A stretch of 64,000 bases of DNA from an uncultured Oscillospiraceae bacterium (GTDB lineage Bacteria > Bacillota > Clostridia > Oscillospirales > Oscillospiraceae). The first letter of the stretch is position 1, and every line of letters starts with the position of its first letter. Positions 26,629-35,597 of the stretch are shown here, piece by piece. The stretch covers positions 13,582 through 77,581 of the forward strand of contig CAJTVM010000002.1 in NCBI GenBank assembly GCA_910579595.1, given 5' to 3'. Made by a program: the position numbers and the translations under genes. Under the pieces are notes generated by a model. The model was not told where the DNA came from. It saw only the letters and a program-made list of their open reading frames with translations, and made no database searches.

Positions 26629-27017
26629 TTGAGAAAACAGTGATGGACGCTCTGGTGCAGATGAAGCGGACGGGAAACCTGCTCAACGAGCTGGAGGATT
26701 TGACCCAGCAGATTGGGCAGGCCATCGACAGGAATGACCAGGTGAGCCTGCAAATGCTCATTGCCATGCGGGAGGAACCGCTGGGCAAGCTCCAGGCCGC
26801 CGACCAGGCCCTGCGGGAGCAGCTGGAAGTGCTGCCGGACAAGGAGGAAGCCGCCGATCTGGCTGCTATGCTCAACGGCGGGCCTGCGGCGGATTCCGCA
26901 ATGCGGGCGCAGCAGATGCTGTGCGATCAGGTTGCGGCCAACAACCGCCGCTTGAAACAGATTATTGAGCTGGACCAGCGGCTGAACAGCCGGTTGGACG
27001 CGGGCAATTCCGTGTAG
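26625..27017 (+). CDS. FliT/FlgN-like flagellar chaperone
   Basis: A 130-residue helical protein (MIEKTVMDALVQMKRTGNLL, then NELEDLTQQIGQAIDRNDQ). Its size, coiled-coil character and position after fliD-fliS suggest a FliT-type chaperone for FliD, although FlgN-like proteins look similar. The start overlaps the fliS stop. No catalytic motif is visible. The assignment rests mainly on synteny. Confidence 0.65.
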   Translation: MIEKTVMDALVQMKRTGNLLNELEDLTQQIGQAIDRNDQVSLQMLIAMREEPLGKLQAADQALREQLEVLPDKEEAADLAAMLNGGPAADSAMRAQQMLCDQVAANNRRLKQIIELDQRLNSRLDAGNSV

Positions 27018-27037
27018 CTGAGTGAGTTAGGATGAAA

Positions 27038-27069
27038 AATATCGGCCCGGTGACCACCGGGCCGATATT
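27038..27069 (-). terminator. Bidirectional terminator between fliT-like gene and C39-like gene
   Basis: A perfect 14-bp stem (27038-27051 with 27056-27069, loop gacc) sits between two convergent genes. On the minus strand the stem runs into a T-rich stretch (attttt), so it fits the minus-strand peptidase gene best; on the plus strand no T-run follows. Confidence 0.85.
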
Positions 27070-27095
27070 CCGTGCGAAGCGGAGGAAAGCCGCCG

Positions 27096-28085
27096 TTATG
27101 TATAGGGTGACCACAGCGCCCACAGCGGCGCGCCGTGATCCCGGGCGGAGGACAGCTCGTCCAGAATGATCTGAGGATCCCACAGCGTGAGGCTGTTTTC
27201 CAGGCTGTTGGCGTCGGCCACGAGGACGTTACCCTCCGGGGTGCGTCCCCGGATGAGGATGAAGTGCCCGCCTTCGGTGAAGTGGCCGGGACCCACCAGG
27301 GCCACCAGCATTTTCCCCTGGCCCAGAGCGTCCAGCATGGCGGATGCCTCCCGGGAGGTAAATGGCTCGGCCACCAGGCCGAAGCTCCTGGCGGTGTCCA
27401 GTACAATGGAGTGGTAGGAGCCGGAACGGCTGGCCCAATAGCCGTGCTCCACCGCCCAGGCCGCCATGGTGACAGGGTCGGTGGCCGTATCGGTGAGGCT
27501 GGCCACGGCCATAGCCATTGTCGTGGGGCCGCAGCCATAGGGGCCGATGGTATCGGTGCCGTAGGGCTGATCCGCCCACTCTGGGCTGGACTGGCAGAAG
27601 TAGGTGACGTCTGTGATGCCGCCGGTGAGAATCTGCCTGCCGTCCCGCTCCAGCAGCTCAGTGACGGGCGGAGGGGTGGCGGGGACGGATGGGGCGGCGC
27701 TGTCCGCGGCGTTGGGATCGGTTGTTTCTGCGGGCGGCTTGTTGGATGTGGTGAGATCCTCCCAGAGCGCCACGGCCTGCACCCCAACCCGTGAGAAAAA
27801 GTGGGCGGCGGCGTTCCCCGCATTGTAGGCCAACTGGATGGCGGCGTTTCCGGTGTCCTGACAGAACTGGACAACGGTGCGGACGCTGGCCTGGCCCGTA
27901 TCCACCACCACACCGGCGGCGTAGCGGACAGGGGAGACGATGGTTTCATAGACCTCCGGCTCGAAGTAGCGGCAGGCAGCCAGCTCCACCCCAGTGATGC
28001 ACAGCAGGGCGAGGAGGATAGCCAGCACGATAACGCGCCGCGTATGGCTGGATTTTTTTTCTTTTTTTCCCTGATGGCGGTTCAC
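27096..28085 (-). CDS. Membrane-anchored C39-like cysteine peptidase
   Basis: A 329-residue protein with a basic N-terminus and one membrane helix at about residues 17-37 (RVIVLAILLALLCITGVELA), a linker ending in a Pro/Thr/Ala region (115-141), and a C-terminal papain-like fold of the Peptidase_C39_2 kind. Likely catalytic residues are Cys185 in GPYGCGPTTMAMAVASLT, His275 in EGGHFILIRG, and Asp292 or Asn294 in LVADANSLEN. The catalytic domain would face outward. The substrate is unknown; the gene is convergent with the fliD operon, and no bacteriocin precursor or exporter is adjacent. Confidence 0.78.
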   Translation of the reverse strand: MNRHQGKKEKKSSHTRRVIVLAILLALLCITGVELAACRYFEPEVYETIVSPVRYAAGVVVDTGQASVRTVVQFCQDTGNAAIQLAYNAGNAAAHFFSRVGVQAVALWEDLTTSNKPPAETTDPNAADSAAPSVPATPPPVTELLERDGRQILTGGITDVTYFCQSSPEWADQPYGTDTIGPYGCGPTTMAMAVASLTDTATDPVTMAAWAVEHGYWASRSGSYHSIVLDTARSFGLVAEPFTSREASAMLDALGQGKMLVALVGPGHFTEGGHFILIRGRTPEGNVLVADANSLENSLTLWDPQIILDELSSARDHGAPLWALWSPYT

Positions 28086-28152
28086 CTGCCCACCTCCTCC
28101 AGTGAAATTTGATATTTTGGCCCGCGAATTGGAAAAAGGGCATTAAATCCAG

Positions 28153-28181
28153 TTGCCCTGGCCAGGTACAAGTGTTATAAT
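28153..28181 (+). promoter_or_regulatory. Sigma-70-type promoter for the FtsE-like/MCP genes
   Basis: A TTGCCC -35 (28153-28158) is separated by exactly 17 bp from a perfect TATAAT -10 (28176-28181). It lies about 115 bp upstream of the FtsE-like ATPase start, in the divergent spacer behind the C39-like gene. Confidence 0.75.
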
Positions 28182-28297
28182 AAAGGATAGTCTGGGGTAT
28201 GTGTCCGGACTGCTGCCTACTATTATATCAGAAGTTTCGTCTTTTTCAATGGAAAGTATATGGACCGGCGGATTTTGCCCGACGGCAGGAGATTTGG

Positions 28298-29074
28298 ATG
28301 CCAACGATTGAATTGTACAACGTATCAAAATTTTATAAGCCGAAGCGCCGCAAAAAGCGGTCCAAGCATATCAACATGGGCGTGGAGGAAGTGGATCTGA
28401 CCATCCGGCAGGGTGAGTTCGTTTTTCTGGTGGGCAGCAGCGGTGCGGGAAAGAGCACTCTGCTCCGCCTGATCACCGGGGAAGAACGTCCCAGCCAGGG
28501 GCGGGTGTGTGTCGACCAAAAGGAAATGGGCTGGATGCTCAAGTTCAGCCGCAACCGGGCGGCCACCCTGTTCGGGAAGATTTGGCAGGATCCCACTCTG
28601 ATCCGAAAAAAGACCATTGGGGAAAACTTGGCCTTGGCGTCGAAAATTGCCCTGGGACGGGAAACGCCCCAGGTGGTGGATCTCCGCATTAAAAAGGTGC
28701 TGGGCCTGGTGGGCATGAAGGGTGTGGAGAAAAAATACCCAGTGGAGCTGTCTATCGGCGAGTGCCGCCGGGTGGAGCTGGCCCGGGCGCTGATTGGGAG
28801 TCCCCCCATCCTGATTCTGGATGAGATCACCGCCAACCTGGACGATGACTGCATTTGGGATACGTTACATCTGCTCAACGACATCAACCGGAAGGGCACC
28901 ACGGTGATTATGGCCACCCACGACAGCCAGTATGTCAATATCCTGCGGCGGCGGGTGATTAGTATGTCCGGCGGCCGGGTGATCGGAGACGTTCGAAAGG
29001 GAAAATACGGTGATGTGCTGGAGAGGGAGCAAAAGCTGTCCGACCTCTCCAAGTTCAGAACCGATTTGATATAA
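28298..29074 (+). CDS. FtsE-like ABC ATPase without an adjacent FtsX
   Basis: A 258-residue ATP-binding protein. Walker A is GSSGAGKST (residues 46-54), the Q-loop is IWQDPTLI, the signature is LSIGECRRVELARAL (altered from LSGGE), Walker B is ILILDE, and the H-loop is MATHD. Overall pattern (YKPKRRKK... FVFLVGSSGAGKSTLLRLI) is FtsE-like. An insertion with basic residues lies before Walker A. FtsE normally pairs with the membrane protein FtsX; here the next gene is a chemoreceptor, 36 bp downstream. Start ATG at 28298 follows gcaggag. Confidence 0.8.
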   Translation: MPTIELYNVSKFYKPKRRKKRSKHINMGVEEVDLTIRQGEFVFLVGSSGAGKSTLLRLITGEERPSQGRVCVDQKEMGWMLKFSRNRAATLFGKIWQDPTLIRKKTIGENLALASKIALGRETPQVVDLRIKKVLGLVGMKGVEKKYPVELSIGECRRVELARALIGSPPILILDEITANLDDDCIWDTLHLLNDINRKGTTVIMATHDSQYVNILRRRVISMSGGRVIGDVRKGKYGDVLEREQKLSDLSKFRTDLI

Positions 29075-29110
29075 AGAACACCAGTTAAGAAATTTAGGAG
29101 GAAAGAGTCC

Positions 29111-30904
29111 ATGATCAAGAACATGAAGATCAAGAAAAGCCTGATCCTGGGGTTTGGGGTCACCATTGTCGTCTCTGTGCTCATCATCATCGCATCCATC
29201 ATCCTGATGACCATGCAGAAGAGCCAGTATACCAGCATCCTTGACAGCTATGTCGGCGCCAACGGTATTGTGTCGGATTGCCGTATCAACTACAACATCG
29301 CCGGACGCAGCCTGCGGGACGCGGTGCTGGGCGGCAATATGACCTACCTGGACGACGCCCTTTCCAAGATCAGCGATCTGAAGGAGGATCTGTCCAAGCT
29401 GGAGAGCGTGTACCCGCTGAAGGATAGGACCGAGCTGAACGCCTTTGTGGATACGGTGGAGGCGTGGGAGGTCGAGGCCGAGAAGATCGTCAACGTGGCC
29501 CGGGGCAATACCGAGGAGAGCCGCACTGAGGCCGCCGACCTCATTGCCAGCGACTGCTCCCCCAGGCTTCAGGAAGCGGCCACCAAGGGCGACGCCCTGG
29601 CCGATAAGCTCCAGAATGAGCAGGACAAGATCATTGACGAGCAGTCCCTGACCTCCAACATCGCCATCGGCGTGATTGTGGCCGCACTGGTGATCGCCAC
29701 CATTGTGGTGCTGCGGATAGCCCTGATTATCATCAAGAGCATCGTGCAGCCTGTGGAGCAGGTTCATGTGGCCCTCAGCGGCTTCAGCGAGGGCAAGCTG
29801 GACATCCCCGTAGACTACCACAGCACCAGTGAGCTGGGCGAGATGTGCGACGCCCTGCGCACCAGCCAGAACGTCCTCAGCGAGGTTATCAGCGACACCT
29901 GCCACCTGCTGGAGGAGATGGGGAACGGTAATTTCGATGTGCGTTCCAAGGATACCAATATGTATGTGGGCTCTTTGAGCAGCATTTTGACCTCTGTTCA
30001 GACGATCAACCGCAGTTTGAGCGATGCGTTGACCCAGATCAACCAGAGTGCCGAGCAGGTTTCCGCCGGCGCCGAGCAGGTTTCCACCGGCGCCCAGTCC
30101 CTGGCCCAGGGCGCTACCGAGCAGGCCAGCGCCGTGGAGGAGCTGTCCGCCACCATCGCGGAGATCTCCAACAATTCCCGCAAGAATGCCGAAAACAGCG
30201 AGCAGGCCACTGCCCACGCCACTGACGCCAGCCAGTGCCTCCAGGAGAGTTCCGACTATATGCAGCAGATGGTGTCCGCGATGGAGCGGATTTCCGAGTC
30301 CTCCGAGGAGATTGGCAAGATCATCGACACCATCGAGAACATCGCTTTCCAGACCAACATCCTGGCCCTGAATGCCGCCGTGGAAGCCGCCCGGGCTGGT
30401 TCCGCCGGCAAGGGCTTCGCCGTGGTTGCCGACGAGGTGCGCAACCTGGCCTCCAAGTCCGATCAGGCCGCCAAGGCCACTAAGGATCTCATTGACCGCT
30501 CCATCAACTCCGTAAAGGACGGCAGCGAGATTGTTAAGAAGGTGTCCGAGGCCCTGGATGCTACCAGCCAGCGCGCCGGCCTGGTAATGGACTCTGTCCA
30601 GGAGATCACCAAGGCCGCCGAGGAGGAGTCCGAGGCCATTGCCCAGGTGACCGAGGGCATCGACCAGATCAGCTCTGTGGTGCAGACCAACTCCGCCACC
30701 AGCGAGGAGTCCGCCGCCGCCAGCGAGCAGCTGTCCAGCCAGGCCGCGCTGATGAAGGAGCTGCTCAGCCGCTTCAAGTTGCGCCAGGACGGTTTTTCGC
30801 CCAAGCCCCAGCACGCTTACAGCGCTGTTTCCTCCGCCCCCTCCTATGATGACGGCGGATATGATGCCGGGAGCGATGCTTCCAGCGTGTTCAGCAAGTA
30901 TTAA
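29111..30904 (+). CDS. Methyl-accepting chemotaxis protein
   Basis: Transmembrane chemoreceptor of 597 residues. TM1 is at about 13-36 (GFGVTIVVSVLIIIASIILM), then an extracytoplasmic four-helix-bundle-like sensor of about 150 residues, TM2 at about 183-209 (NIAIGVIVAALVIATIVVLR), a HAMP domain, and a long signalling coiled coil. The hairpin tip, which binds CheA/CheW, is FQTNILALNAAVEAARAGSA then GKGFAVVADEVRNLA. Adaptation by the cheC/cheD system in the same cluster is likely. The ligand is unknown. Confidence 0.95.
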   Translation: MIKNMKIKKSLILGFGVTIVVSVLIIIASIILMTMQKSQYTSILDSYVGANGIVSDCRINYNIAGRSLRDAVLGGNMTYLDDALSKISDLKEDLSKLESVYPLKDRTELNAFVDTVEAWEVEAEKIVNVARGNTEESRTEAADLIASDCSPRLQEAATKGDALADKLQNEQDKIIDEQSLTSNIAIGVIVAALVIATIVVLRIALIIIKSIVQPVEQVHVALSGFSEGKLDIPVDYHSTSELGEMCDALRTSQNVLSEVISDTCHLLEEMGNGNFDVRSKDTNMYVGSLSSILTSVQTINRSLSDALTQINQSAEQVSAGAEQVSTGAQSLAQGATEQASAVEELSATIAEISNNSRKNAENSEQATAHATDASQCLQESSDYMQQMVSAMERISESSEEIGKIIDTIENIAFQTNILALNAAVEAARAGSAGKGFAVVADEVRNLASKSDQAAKATKDLIDRSINSVKDGSEIVKKVSEALDATSQRAGLVMDSVQEITKAAEEESEAIAQVTEGIDQISSVVQTNSATSEESAAASEQLSSQAALMKELLSRFKLRQDGFSPKPQHAYSAVSSAPSYDDGGYDAGSDASSVFSKY

Positions 30905-30922
30905 AAACAAATAGCGAAGGTT

Positions 30923-30959
30923 GCCAGGAGGCGGCAACGTGCTGCCTCCTGGCTTCTTT
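30923..30959 (+). terminator. Terminator after the chemoreceptor gene
   Basis: A 10-bp stem (gccaggaggc at 30923-30932 with gcctcctggc at 30944-30953) is followed by ttcttt. It lies 19 bp after the chemoreceptor stop. Confidence 0.75.
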
Positions 30960-31023
30960 GATGTGAGGCAAGACCGCCATTTTGCGGTGTTGCCTGATGC
31001 TTTTTCCAGAGAGGAGCGAACCT

Positions 31024-33009
31024 ATGGCAGAGTTAAAGGCACAGGAGAAGGATCTGATCTATGCCTTGGATATCGGTACGCGCAGCATCGTGGGCGTTGT
31101 GGGCCGTCCGGTGGGTGACCGGCTGAAGGTGCTCGACGTGGAGCTGGCTGAGCACGGCAAGCGGGCCATGATGGACGGTCAGATCGACGACATCCGCCAG
31201 GTGGGCGCGTTGGCCAGATCGGTGACGGAGCGGCTGGAGAGCCGCCTTGGCGTGCGCTTCAGCCGGGTGTGCGTGGCCGCCGCCGGGCGTGCCCTGCGCA
31301 CCCAGATGGGCTCGTTTACCCTGGAGCTGCCCGAAGAACAGTCTATTGACGCCGAGCAGATCGGCGCCCTGGAGGCCGGGGCGGTGTCCGCTGCCGAGGC
31401 GGAGCTTCGCAGCGATGGCGAAACCCGGCGGCAGATGTTCCTGGTGGGCTACACTGTGGCTCAGTACCGCCTGGATAACTATCCCCTCTCCAATCTGCAA
31501 TACCATACCGGGCGCAAGGTGGAGGCCGATGTGGTGGCCACCTTCCTCCCCGGCGAGGTGGTGGAGAGCCTGTATGCCGCCATGCGCGAAGCTGGATTGC
31601 AGGTGGCCAGCATGACGCTGGAGCCCATCGCCGCGATGAACGCCGCCATCCCTTCCGAGCTGCGCCTGCTGAATCTTGCGCTGGTGGACATCGGCGCGGG
31701 TACCACCGATATCGCGCTGTGCCGGGAGGGCAGCGTGGTAGGCTACACCATGGCCACCGTGGCCGGGGATGAAATCACCGAGGCAATCATGCGCTCCTAT
31801 CTGGTGGACTTCAAAACCGCCGAGGAGATCAAGCGCCGCCTGGGTGAGGACGAGGAGGCCATCAAGTGCCGCAACATCCTGGGCCAGGATCAGCGCGTGG
31901 CCGCTGATGAGGTATCCAAGGTCATCCAGGAACCCATGGACCGGCTGGCGGAGGCCATCAACAAGCAGATTTTGAGCGTCAACGGCGCCGCGCCCTCCGC
32001 CGTTTTCCTGGCGGGCGGCGGCAGCAAGCTGCGGGGCCTGCGGGAACGGGTGGCGGAAAAGCTGGAGATGGACGAGAACCGGGTGGCTATCGCCGGGAAT
32101 AACTTTGGGTTGTCTGTGTTCTCCGACACCGTGGAGCTGGAGCGTCCGGAGTACGCCACTCCCCTGGGCATCGCCATTTCGGCGGGCCTGGGGCTGCTCA
32201 ACGACAGCTATGTGGTGATGCTCAACGGGCAAAGCGCCAAGCTGTTCCGCAACGGTGTGCTCACCCTCCGGGACATTCTGCTGATGAACGGCTATACCTA
32301 TGGGGATATGGTGGGCAAAACCGGCAAAAACCTGAACCTCACTGTGGATGGCAAACGGGTGGTGCTCCGGGGCGAGCCCGCCGTGCCCGCCGTGCTGCGG
32401 GTGAACGATGAGGAAGCCGCTCTGTCTGCTGTAATCCATGCCGGGGATCGCATCCGGTTTGTCCCGGCCCGCCACGGCGAGGCGGCTCACCGCACCCTGG
32501 GTGAGCTGCTGGGACCCGATTTTTCCGGCCAGGTGCTGGTCAACAACATCCAGGTGCCCATGGATACCCCGCTGGAGCAAGGGGACGTGGTGTTTACCAT
32601 GCGCCAGACGGTCCCCGCAGGAAGCGCTCCGGTACAGGCGGCGGTTCCCGCGGCCACAGCGCCGGTAAAGCCGGTGGCTCCTGCGGCCGCCCCGGCCGCT
32701 GCTCCAGTGCAGCCGGCGGCCTCCGCCCCTGCTGCGCCGGTTTCCGCAGTGCCCCAGCCCACGCCCATCCCGGCGGCGGTGCGGTCCGTGGTGCGCAGCA
32801 GCGAGGTGCACCTGATCTTGAACGGGAAGCCCCTTGACCTGCCCCCCAAAGAGGATGGCAGCCCCTACTATCTGATGGATTTGCTGGAGTATTCCGGCAT
32901 TGATTTCGAACATTTGGACCGCACGGTGCGGCTGGAGGTCAACGGTGTGGAGCGCGGCTTCCAGCACCAGCTGAAGGACCGGGATTCCGTCAGCATCACA
33001 CTGGCCTGA
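31024..33009 (+). CDS. FtsA/PilM-like actin-fold ATPase with extended C-terminus
   Basis: A 661-residue protein. The first 400 residues are an FtsA-type actin fold: phosphate loop 1 DIGTRSIVGVVG, an SHS2-like 1C region (AGRALRTQMGSFTLELPEEQ), phosphate 2 LALVDIGAGTTDIALCREGS, and adenosine motif FLAGGGSKLRGLRERV. It lacks the classic FtsA membrane helix at its end. The C-terminal 230 residues have ubiquitin/ThiS-like small beta segments (VVLRGEPAVPAVLRVNDEEA), a Pro/Ala linker (about 525-580), and a final repeat of the same kind (VHLILNGKPLDLPP). It forms a pair with the next gene, 27 bp downstream. A role in division or in envelope machinery is inferred. Start at 31024 follows gagaggagcg. 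Confidence 0.78.
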   Translation: MAELKAQEKDLIYALDIGTRSIVGVVGRPVGDRLKVLDVELAEHGKRAMMDGQIDDIRQVGALARSVTERLESRLGVRFSRVCVAAAGRALRTQMGSFTLELPEEQSIDAEQIGALEAGAVSAAEAELRSDGETRRQMFLVGYTVAQYRLDNYPLSNLQYHTGRKVEADVVATFLPGEVVESLYAAMREAGLQVASMTLEPIAAMNAAIPSELRLLNLALVDIGAGTTDIALCREGSVVGYTMATVAGDEITEAIMRSYLVDFKTAEEIKRRLGEDEEAIKCRNILGQDQRVAADEVSKVIQEPMDRLAEAINKQILSVNGAAPSAVFLAGGGSKLRGLRERVAEKLEMDENRVAIAGNNFGLSVFSDTVELERPEYATPLGIAISAGLGLLNDSYVVMLNGQSAKLFRNGVLTLRDILLMNGYTYGDMVGKTGKNLNLTVDGKRVVLRGEPAVPAVLRVNDEEAALSAVIHAGDRIRFVPARHGEAAHRTLGELLGPDFSGQVLVNNIQVPMDTPLEQGDVVFTMRQTVPAGSAPVQAAVPAATAPVKPVAPAAAPAAAPVQPAASAPAAPVSAVPQPTPIPAAVRSVVRSSEVHLILNGKPLDLPPKEDGSPYYLMDLLEYSGIDFEHLDRTVRLEVNGVERGFQHQLKDRDSVSITLA

Positions 33010-33036
33010 TTGAAAAGATGCAAGAGGTGTTAGCCT

Positions 33037-34206
33037 ATGCCTTTCGGAAAACCAAAGGAGCCAAAGGCTCCAAAGGAGAAAAAAGAAAAAAAACCTAAGC
33101 CCCCCAAGAAGGAAAAGCCCCCGAAGAAGGCCAAACCGCCGAAGAAGCAAAAGCCGCCGAAAAAGCCCAAGAAGGGGCAGCAGCCGCCTGCCGAGGGGGA
33201 AGAACTGGGCCTGGAACAGGAGCAGAAGAAAAAGCCCATTATCCTGCTGCTGATCCCAATTGCACTGATCGCTGTGGCGGCGGTGGTGGTGTTCTTTTTT
33301 GTGCTGCCCCATCTGCGCGGGGATGGCGGGGATGACCCGGCAACGGTGGAGACGGAGGAGCCTGTGCCGCCAGAGCTTCCCGAGGAGCTGATGGTGGGTG
33401 ATGTATCCGTCCCCGGCATGACGCTGGAGGCGGACGAGAGCGGCGCCCAGGCCGTGCTGGCCAAGACCGTGACCTATACTTACACCAACCTGAACGATGC
33501 GGGCAAGGTGGCGGAGACCTATGTGGGCCAGCTGCGTGGCGCTGATCCCGGATTTTCCATCGTGGATGAGGAGCTTGTGCGCCAGACGGAGAAACCCGAT
33601 TTTACCACACCTGAGGGCATGGTGCTGATGGCCAGGAACCTGCCAAAGCCCGAGTCCGAGGCGAAGGAAACCCCCGCCCCCACCGAAGCGCCGGAGGACG
33701 AAAGCCCGCTGCCGGAGGGGGAGAGCGCCCCGCCGGAGGAGTCTGAGGATGTTGCCAGCCCGAACCCCGAGGAATCGGCGGAGCCGGTGGAGGAAGCGCC
33801 TGATATGGTGATTACGGTGCGCATCACCTGGTCTGAGGGCCAGTGTGTGGTCACCGCCGACGAGGTGGAGGGCAAGGTCACTTCGCCGCCGTCGAATGGA
33901 GCCCCGGGCGTCACGCCCTCTGTGGGCGTCCGGGAGGCGGAGGATCAGCTGATGGCCATGACCCCGGCGGAGCTGGGACTGCCAGGCGAATCCATGGCGG
34001 ACTACGAGGTGATGGCGCAGAACGGCATCGAGATGGTAAATGATGACGAACGGTGCATCCGCATCGATGTGTACAACGGCAGCACCGGCCCGAATCCCTA
34101 TGAGTTTGTGGGTACTTACCTGATAAGCACCAATGGTGCGCATTTGTATCGGCTGAATCCCACGACAAACCAGCTTGAGGAGCTGGACTTTACCCTGAAG
34201 CCTTAA
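33037..34206 (+). CDS. Single-pass membrane protein with Lys/Pro-rich cytoplasmic tail
   Basis: A 389-residue protein I do not recognise. The first 47 residues hold 22 lysines in a repeated KPPKK pattern and would lie in the cytoplasm. One membrane helix spans about 68-92 (PIILLLIPIALIAVAAVVVF). The outer part has a first folded segment (VPGMTLEADESGAQAVLAKT), an acidic Pro/Glu/Ser linker (about 208-248), and a final domain that ends NPYEFVGTYLISTNGAHLYR. It follows the FtsA-like gene closely and shares its terminator. The basic tail could bind an acidic partner or phospholipid headgroups; function is unknown. Confidence 0.7.
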   Translation: MPFGKPKEPKAPKEKKEKKPKPPKKEKPPKKAKPPKKQKPPKKPKKGQQPPAEGEELGLEQEQKKKPIILLLIPIALIAVAAVVVFFFVLPHLRGDGGDDPATVETEEPVPPELPEELMVGDVSVPGMTLEADESGAQAVLAKTVTYTYTNLNDAGKVAETYVGQLRGADPGFSIVDEELVRQTEKPDFTTPEGMVLMARNLPKPESEAKETPAPTEAPEDESPLPEGESAPPEESEDVASPNPEESAEPVEEAPDMVITVRITWSEGQCVVTADEVEGKVTSPPSNGAPGVTPSVGVREAEDQLMAMTPAELGLPGESMADYEVMAQNGIEMVNDDERCIRIDVYNGSTGPNPYEFVGTYLISTNGAHLYRLNPTTNQLEELDFTLKP

Positions 34207-34212
34207 CCGATG

Positions 34213-34251
34213 AAGCCCCGCCGGGAGGAGGAACCTTCCGGCGGGCTTTTT
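34213..34251 (+). terminator. Intrinsic terminator after the FtsA-like operon
   Basis: The stem pairs cccgccgg (34217-34224) with ccggcggg (34238-34245), with further pairing outside, and is followed by cttttt (34246-34251). It overlaps the end of the convergent AAA+ gene. Confidence 0.88.
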
Positions 34252-35563
34252 ATGCGGAGACAAGGATCGGGTGCTCCAGGGTGCCCGTGAGGCGCAGGGC
34301 GATCCCTTTTTCAGGACGGGCGGAGTGGGACAGGAGCAGGGGGGTGAGCAGCCCCTCCAGCATGGGAACGGAGGAACGCAGAGAGAGGGCATCCCGTGGA
34401 GTGAGGGCGGAGGCAATCACAGGATCCACCCAAGCGATGTTCAGTCCGTATTCCCGGCCCAAGGCGGCGATCTGCTTGGCGGTGACGGCTTCCCGGGCAC
34501 ATTGAGCCAGCGGCTGGAAGCCGATGAGGCCGCTGAACCGTCCGGCAATTTCCCTCAGGACGCCGGAGCGGGTGAGGGCCAGCCGTGCAGTCTCATCCGA
34601 CTGGAACAGCCGCTGGGCCAGACTGGCGGGGCCGGGGGGCGGCGAGGGGGGAGGCGGGGATCCCCCGCCCCGGGGAGGGGCGAAGCCCAGGCCGGGCCGG
34701 GTATTGCCGGACAGATCCGTGTTGGTGGTGAACAGAAAGATACAGCGGCGGAAGTCCAGCTCCCGGTTTCCCTGCCCGTCCTCCCGGTGGGCGGTGGAGC
34801 GGCCCTCGTCCAGGATGGACATGAATATTTTCAGCACTTCCGGATGGGCCTTGTCCAGCTCATCGAACATGAATACAGTGTGTGGCCAGCGGCGTACCGC
34901 CTCCAGCACCGGGGGATCATCGTACCCCACGTACCCCGGCGGGGCCCCGGTGAGACGGTAGGCCGAGTGGGGTTGGGTAAAGGTGTTCAGCTCCGTCCAG
35001 ACCAGGCGGAAGCGGTCTGCCCCGAGGCAGTGGTTCAAGGCAGGGGCGATGGCCTTGCCCAGCTCCGACTTGCCCACGCCGGTGGGGCCGTAGAAGATCA
35101 GGGAGAGGGGGCGGAGGGGTTCCCGCTTGCAGACATGGCCCCACAGCTTGAAGGCGGCAGCCTCCACCGCGCTCTCCTGGCCCAGTACCCGCCCGCCAAG
35201 CTCCCGACGCAGGCGGGAATGGAGATCGGCGGCGTCCGGGCGGAGGGCGGCGGCGTCCGCGTCCAGCCCCCGCAGACAGTCCGCCATGGCGTCGAAATCG
35301 GGATAACGCTGAACCGTCCCCCGGGCGAAAAAATTCCGCAGGCGGGGATCGGTGCCGTCATAGGTCACGGCGGGCCGGAAATAGAGCAGATAGTCCCCCT
35401 CGTGCCGCCAGAAGCCCAGCTGGGCCTCTTGGGGACGGCAGCGGGCGGGCAGGCGGCAGGCGGCAAACTCATAGCTGCGGCCCAGGCGGGCGCAGGCGTC
35501 CACCCGCTGCTTGAGCTGGGCGTAGCCGGAGGGGCCGCAGGCGCAGAATTGGGCGAATTCCAG
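34250..35563 (-). CDS. Single-AAA+ ClpB-like ATPase, probable CTG start
   Basis: A ClpA/ClpB-type AAA+ protein with one ATPase domain. Counting from CTG at 35563 it has 437 residues: an N-terminal region of about 120 residues that I do not recognise, then VLGQESAVEAAAFKLWGH, Walker A GPTGVGKS (about 159-166), pore-loop region GAPPGYVGYDD, Walker B TVFMFDELDKAHP and sensor 1 IFLFTTNTD. A Pro/Gly-rich insert (GGGSPPPPSPPPGP) follows sensor 1. Usual N domain, first AAA+ ring and middle domain are missing. Between GTG at 35503 and CTG at 35563 the frame reads LEFAQFCACGPSGYAQLKQR, which looks coding, and aaaggagg lies nine bases before CTG. Confidence 0.78.
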   Translation of the reverse strand: MEFAQFCACGPSGYAQLKQRVDACARLGRSYEFAACRLPARCRPQEAQLGFWRHEGDYLLYFRPAVTYDGTDPRLRNFFARGTVQRYPDFDAMADCLRGLDADAAALRPDAADLHSRLRRELGGRVLGQESAVEAAAFKLWGHVCKREPLRPLSLIFYGPTGVGKSELGKAIAPALNHCLGADRFRLVWTELNTFTQPHSAYRLTGAPPGYVGYDDPPVLEAVRRWPHTVFMFDELDKAHPEVLKIFMSILDEGRSTAHREDGQGNRELDFRRCIFLFTTNTDLSGNTRPGLGFAPPRGGGSPPPPSPPPGPASLAQRLFQSDETARLALTRSGVLREIAGRFSGLIGFQPLAQCAREAVTAKQIAALGREYGLNIAWVDPVIASALTPRDALSLRSSVPMLEGLLTPLLLSHSARPEKGIALRLTGTLEHPILVSA

Positions 35564-35597
35564 GGAGAACCGCCTCCTTTCGGCGTGGTTTCTCCCA

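Noticed and set aside
31033..34416. Open frame of 1127 codons on the minus strand
   Set aside because: It lies antisense to the FtsA-like gene and its partner, has a His/Gly/Leu-rich composition typical of GC-rich antisense frames and shows no domain.
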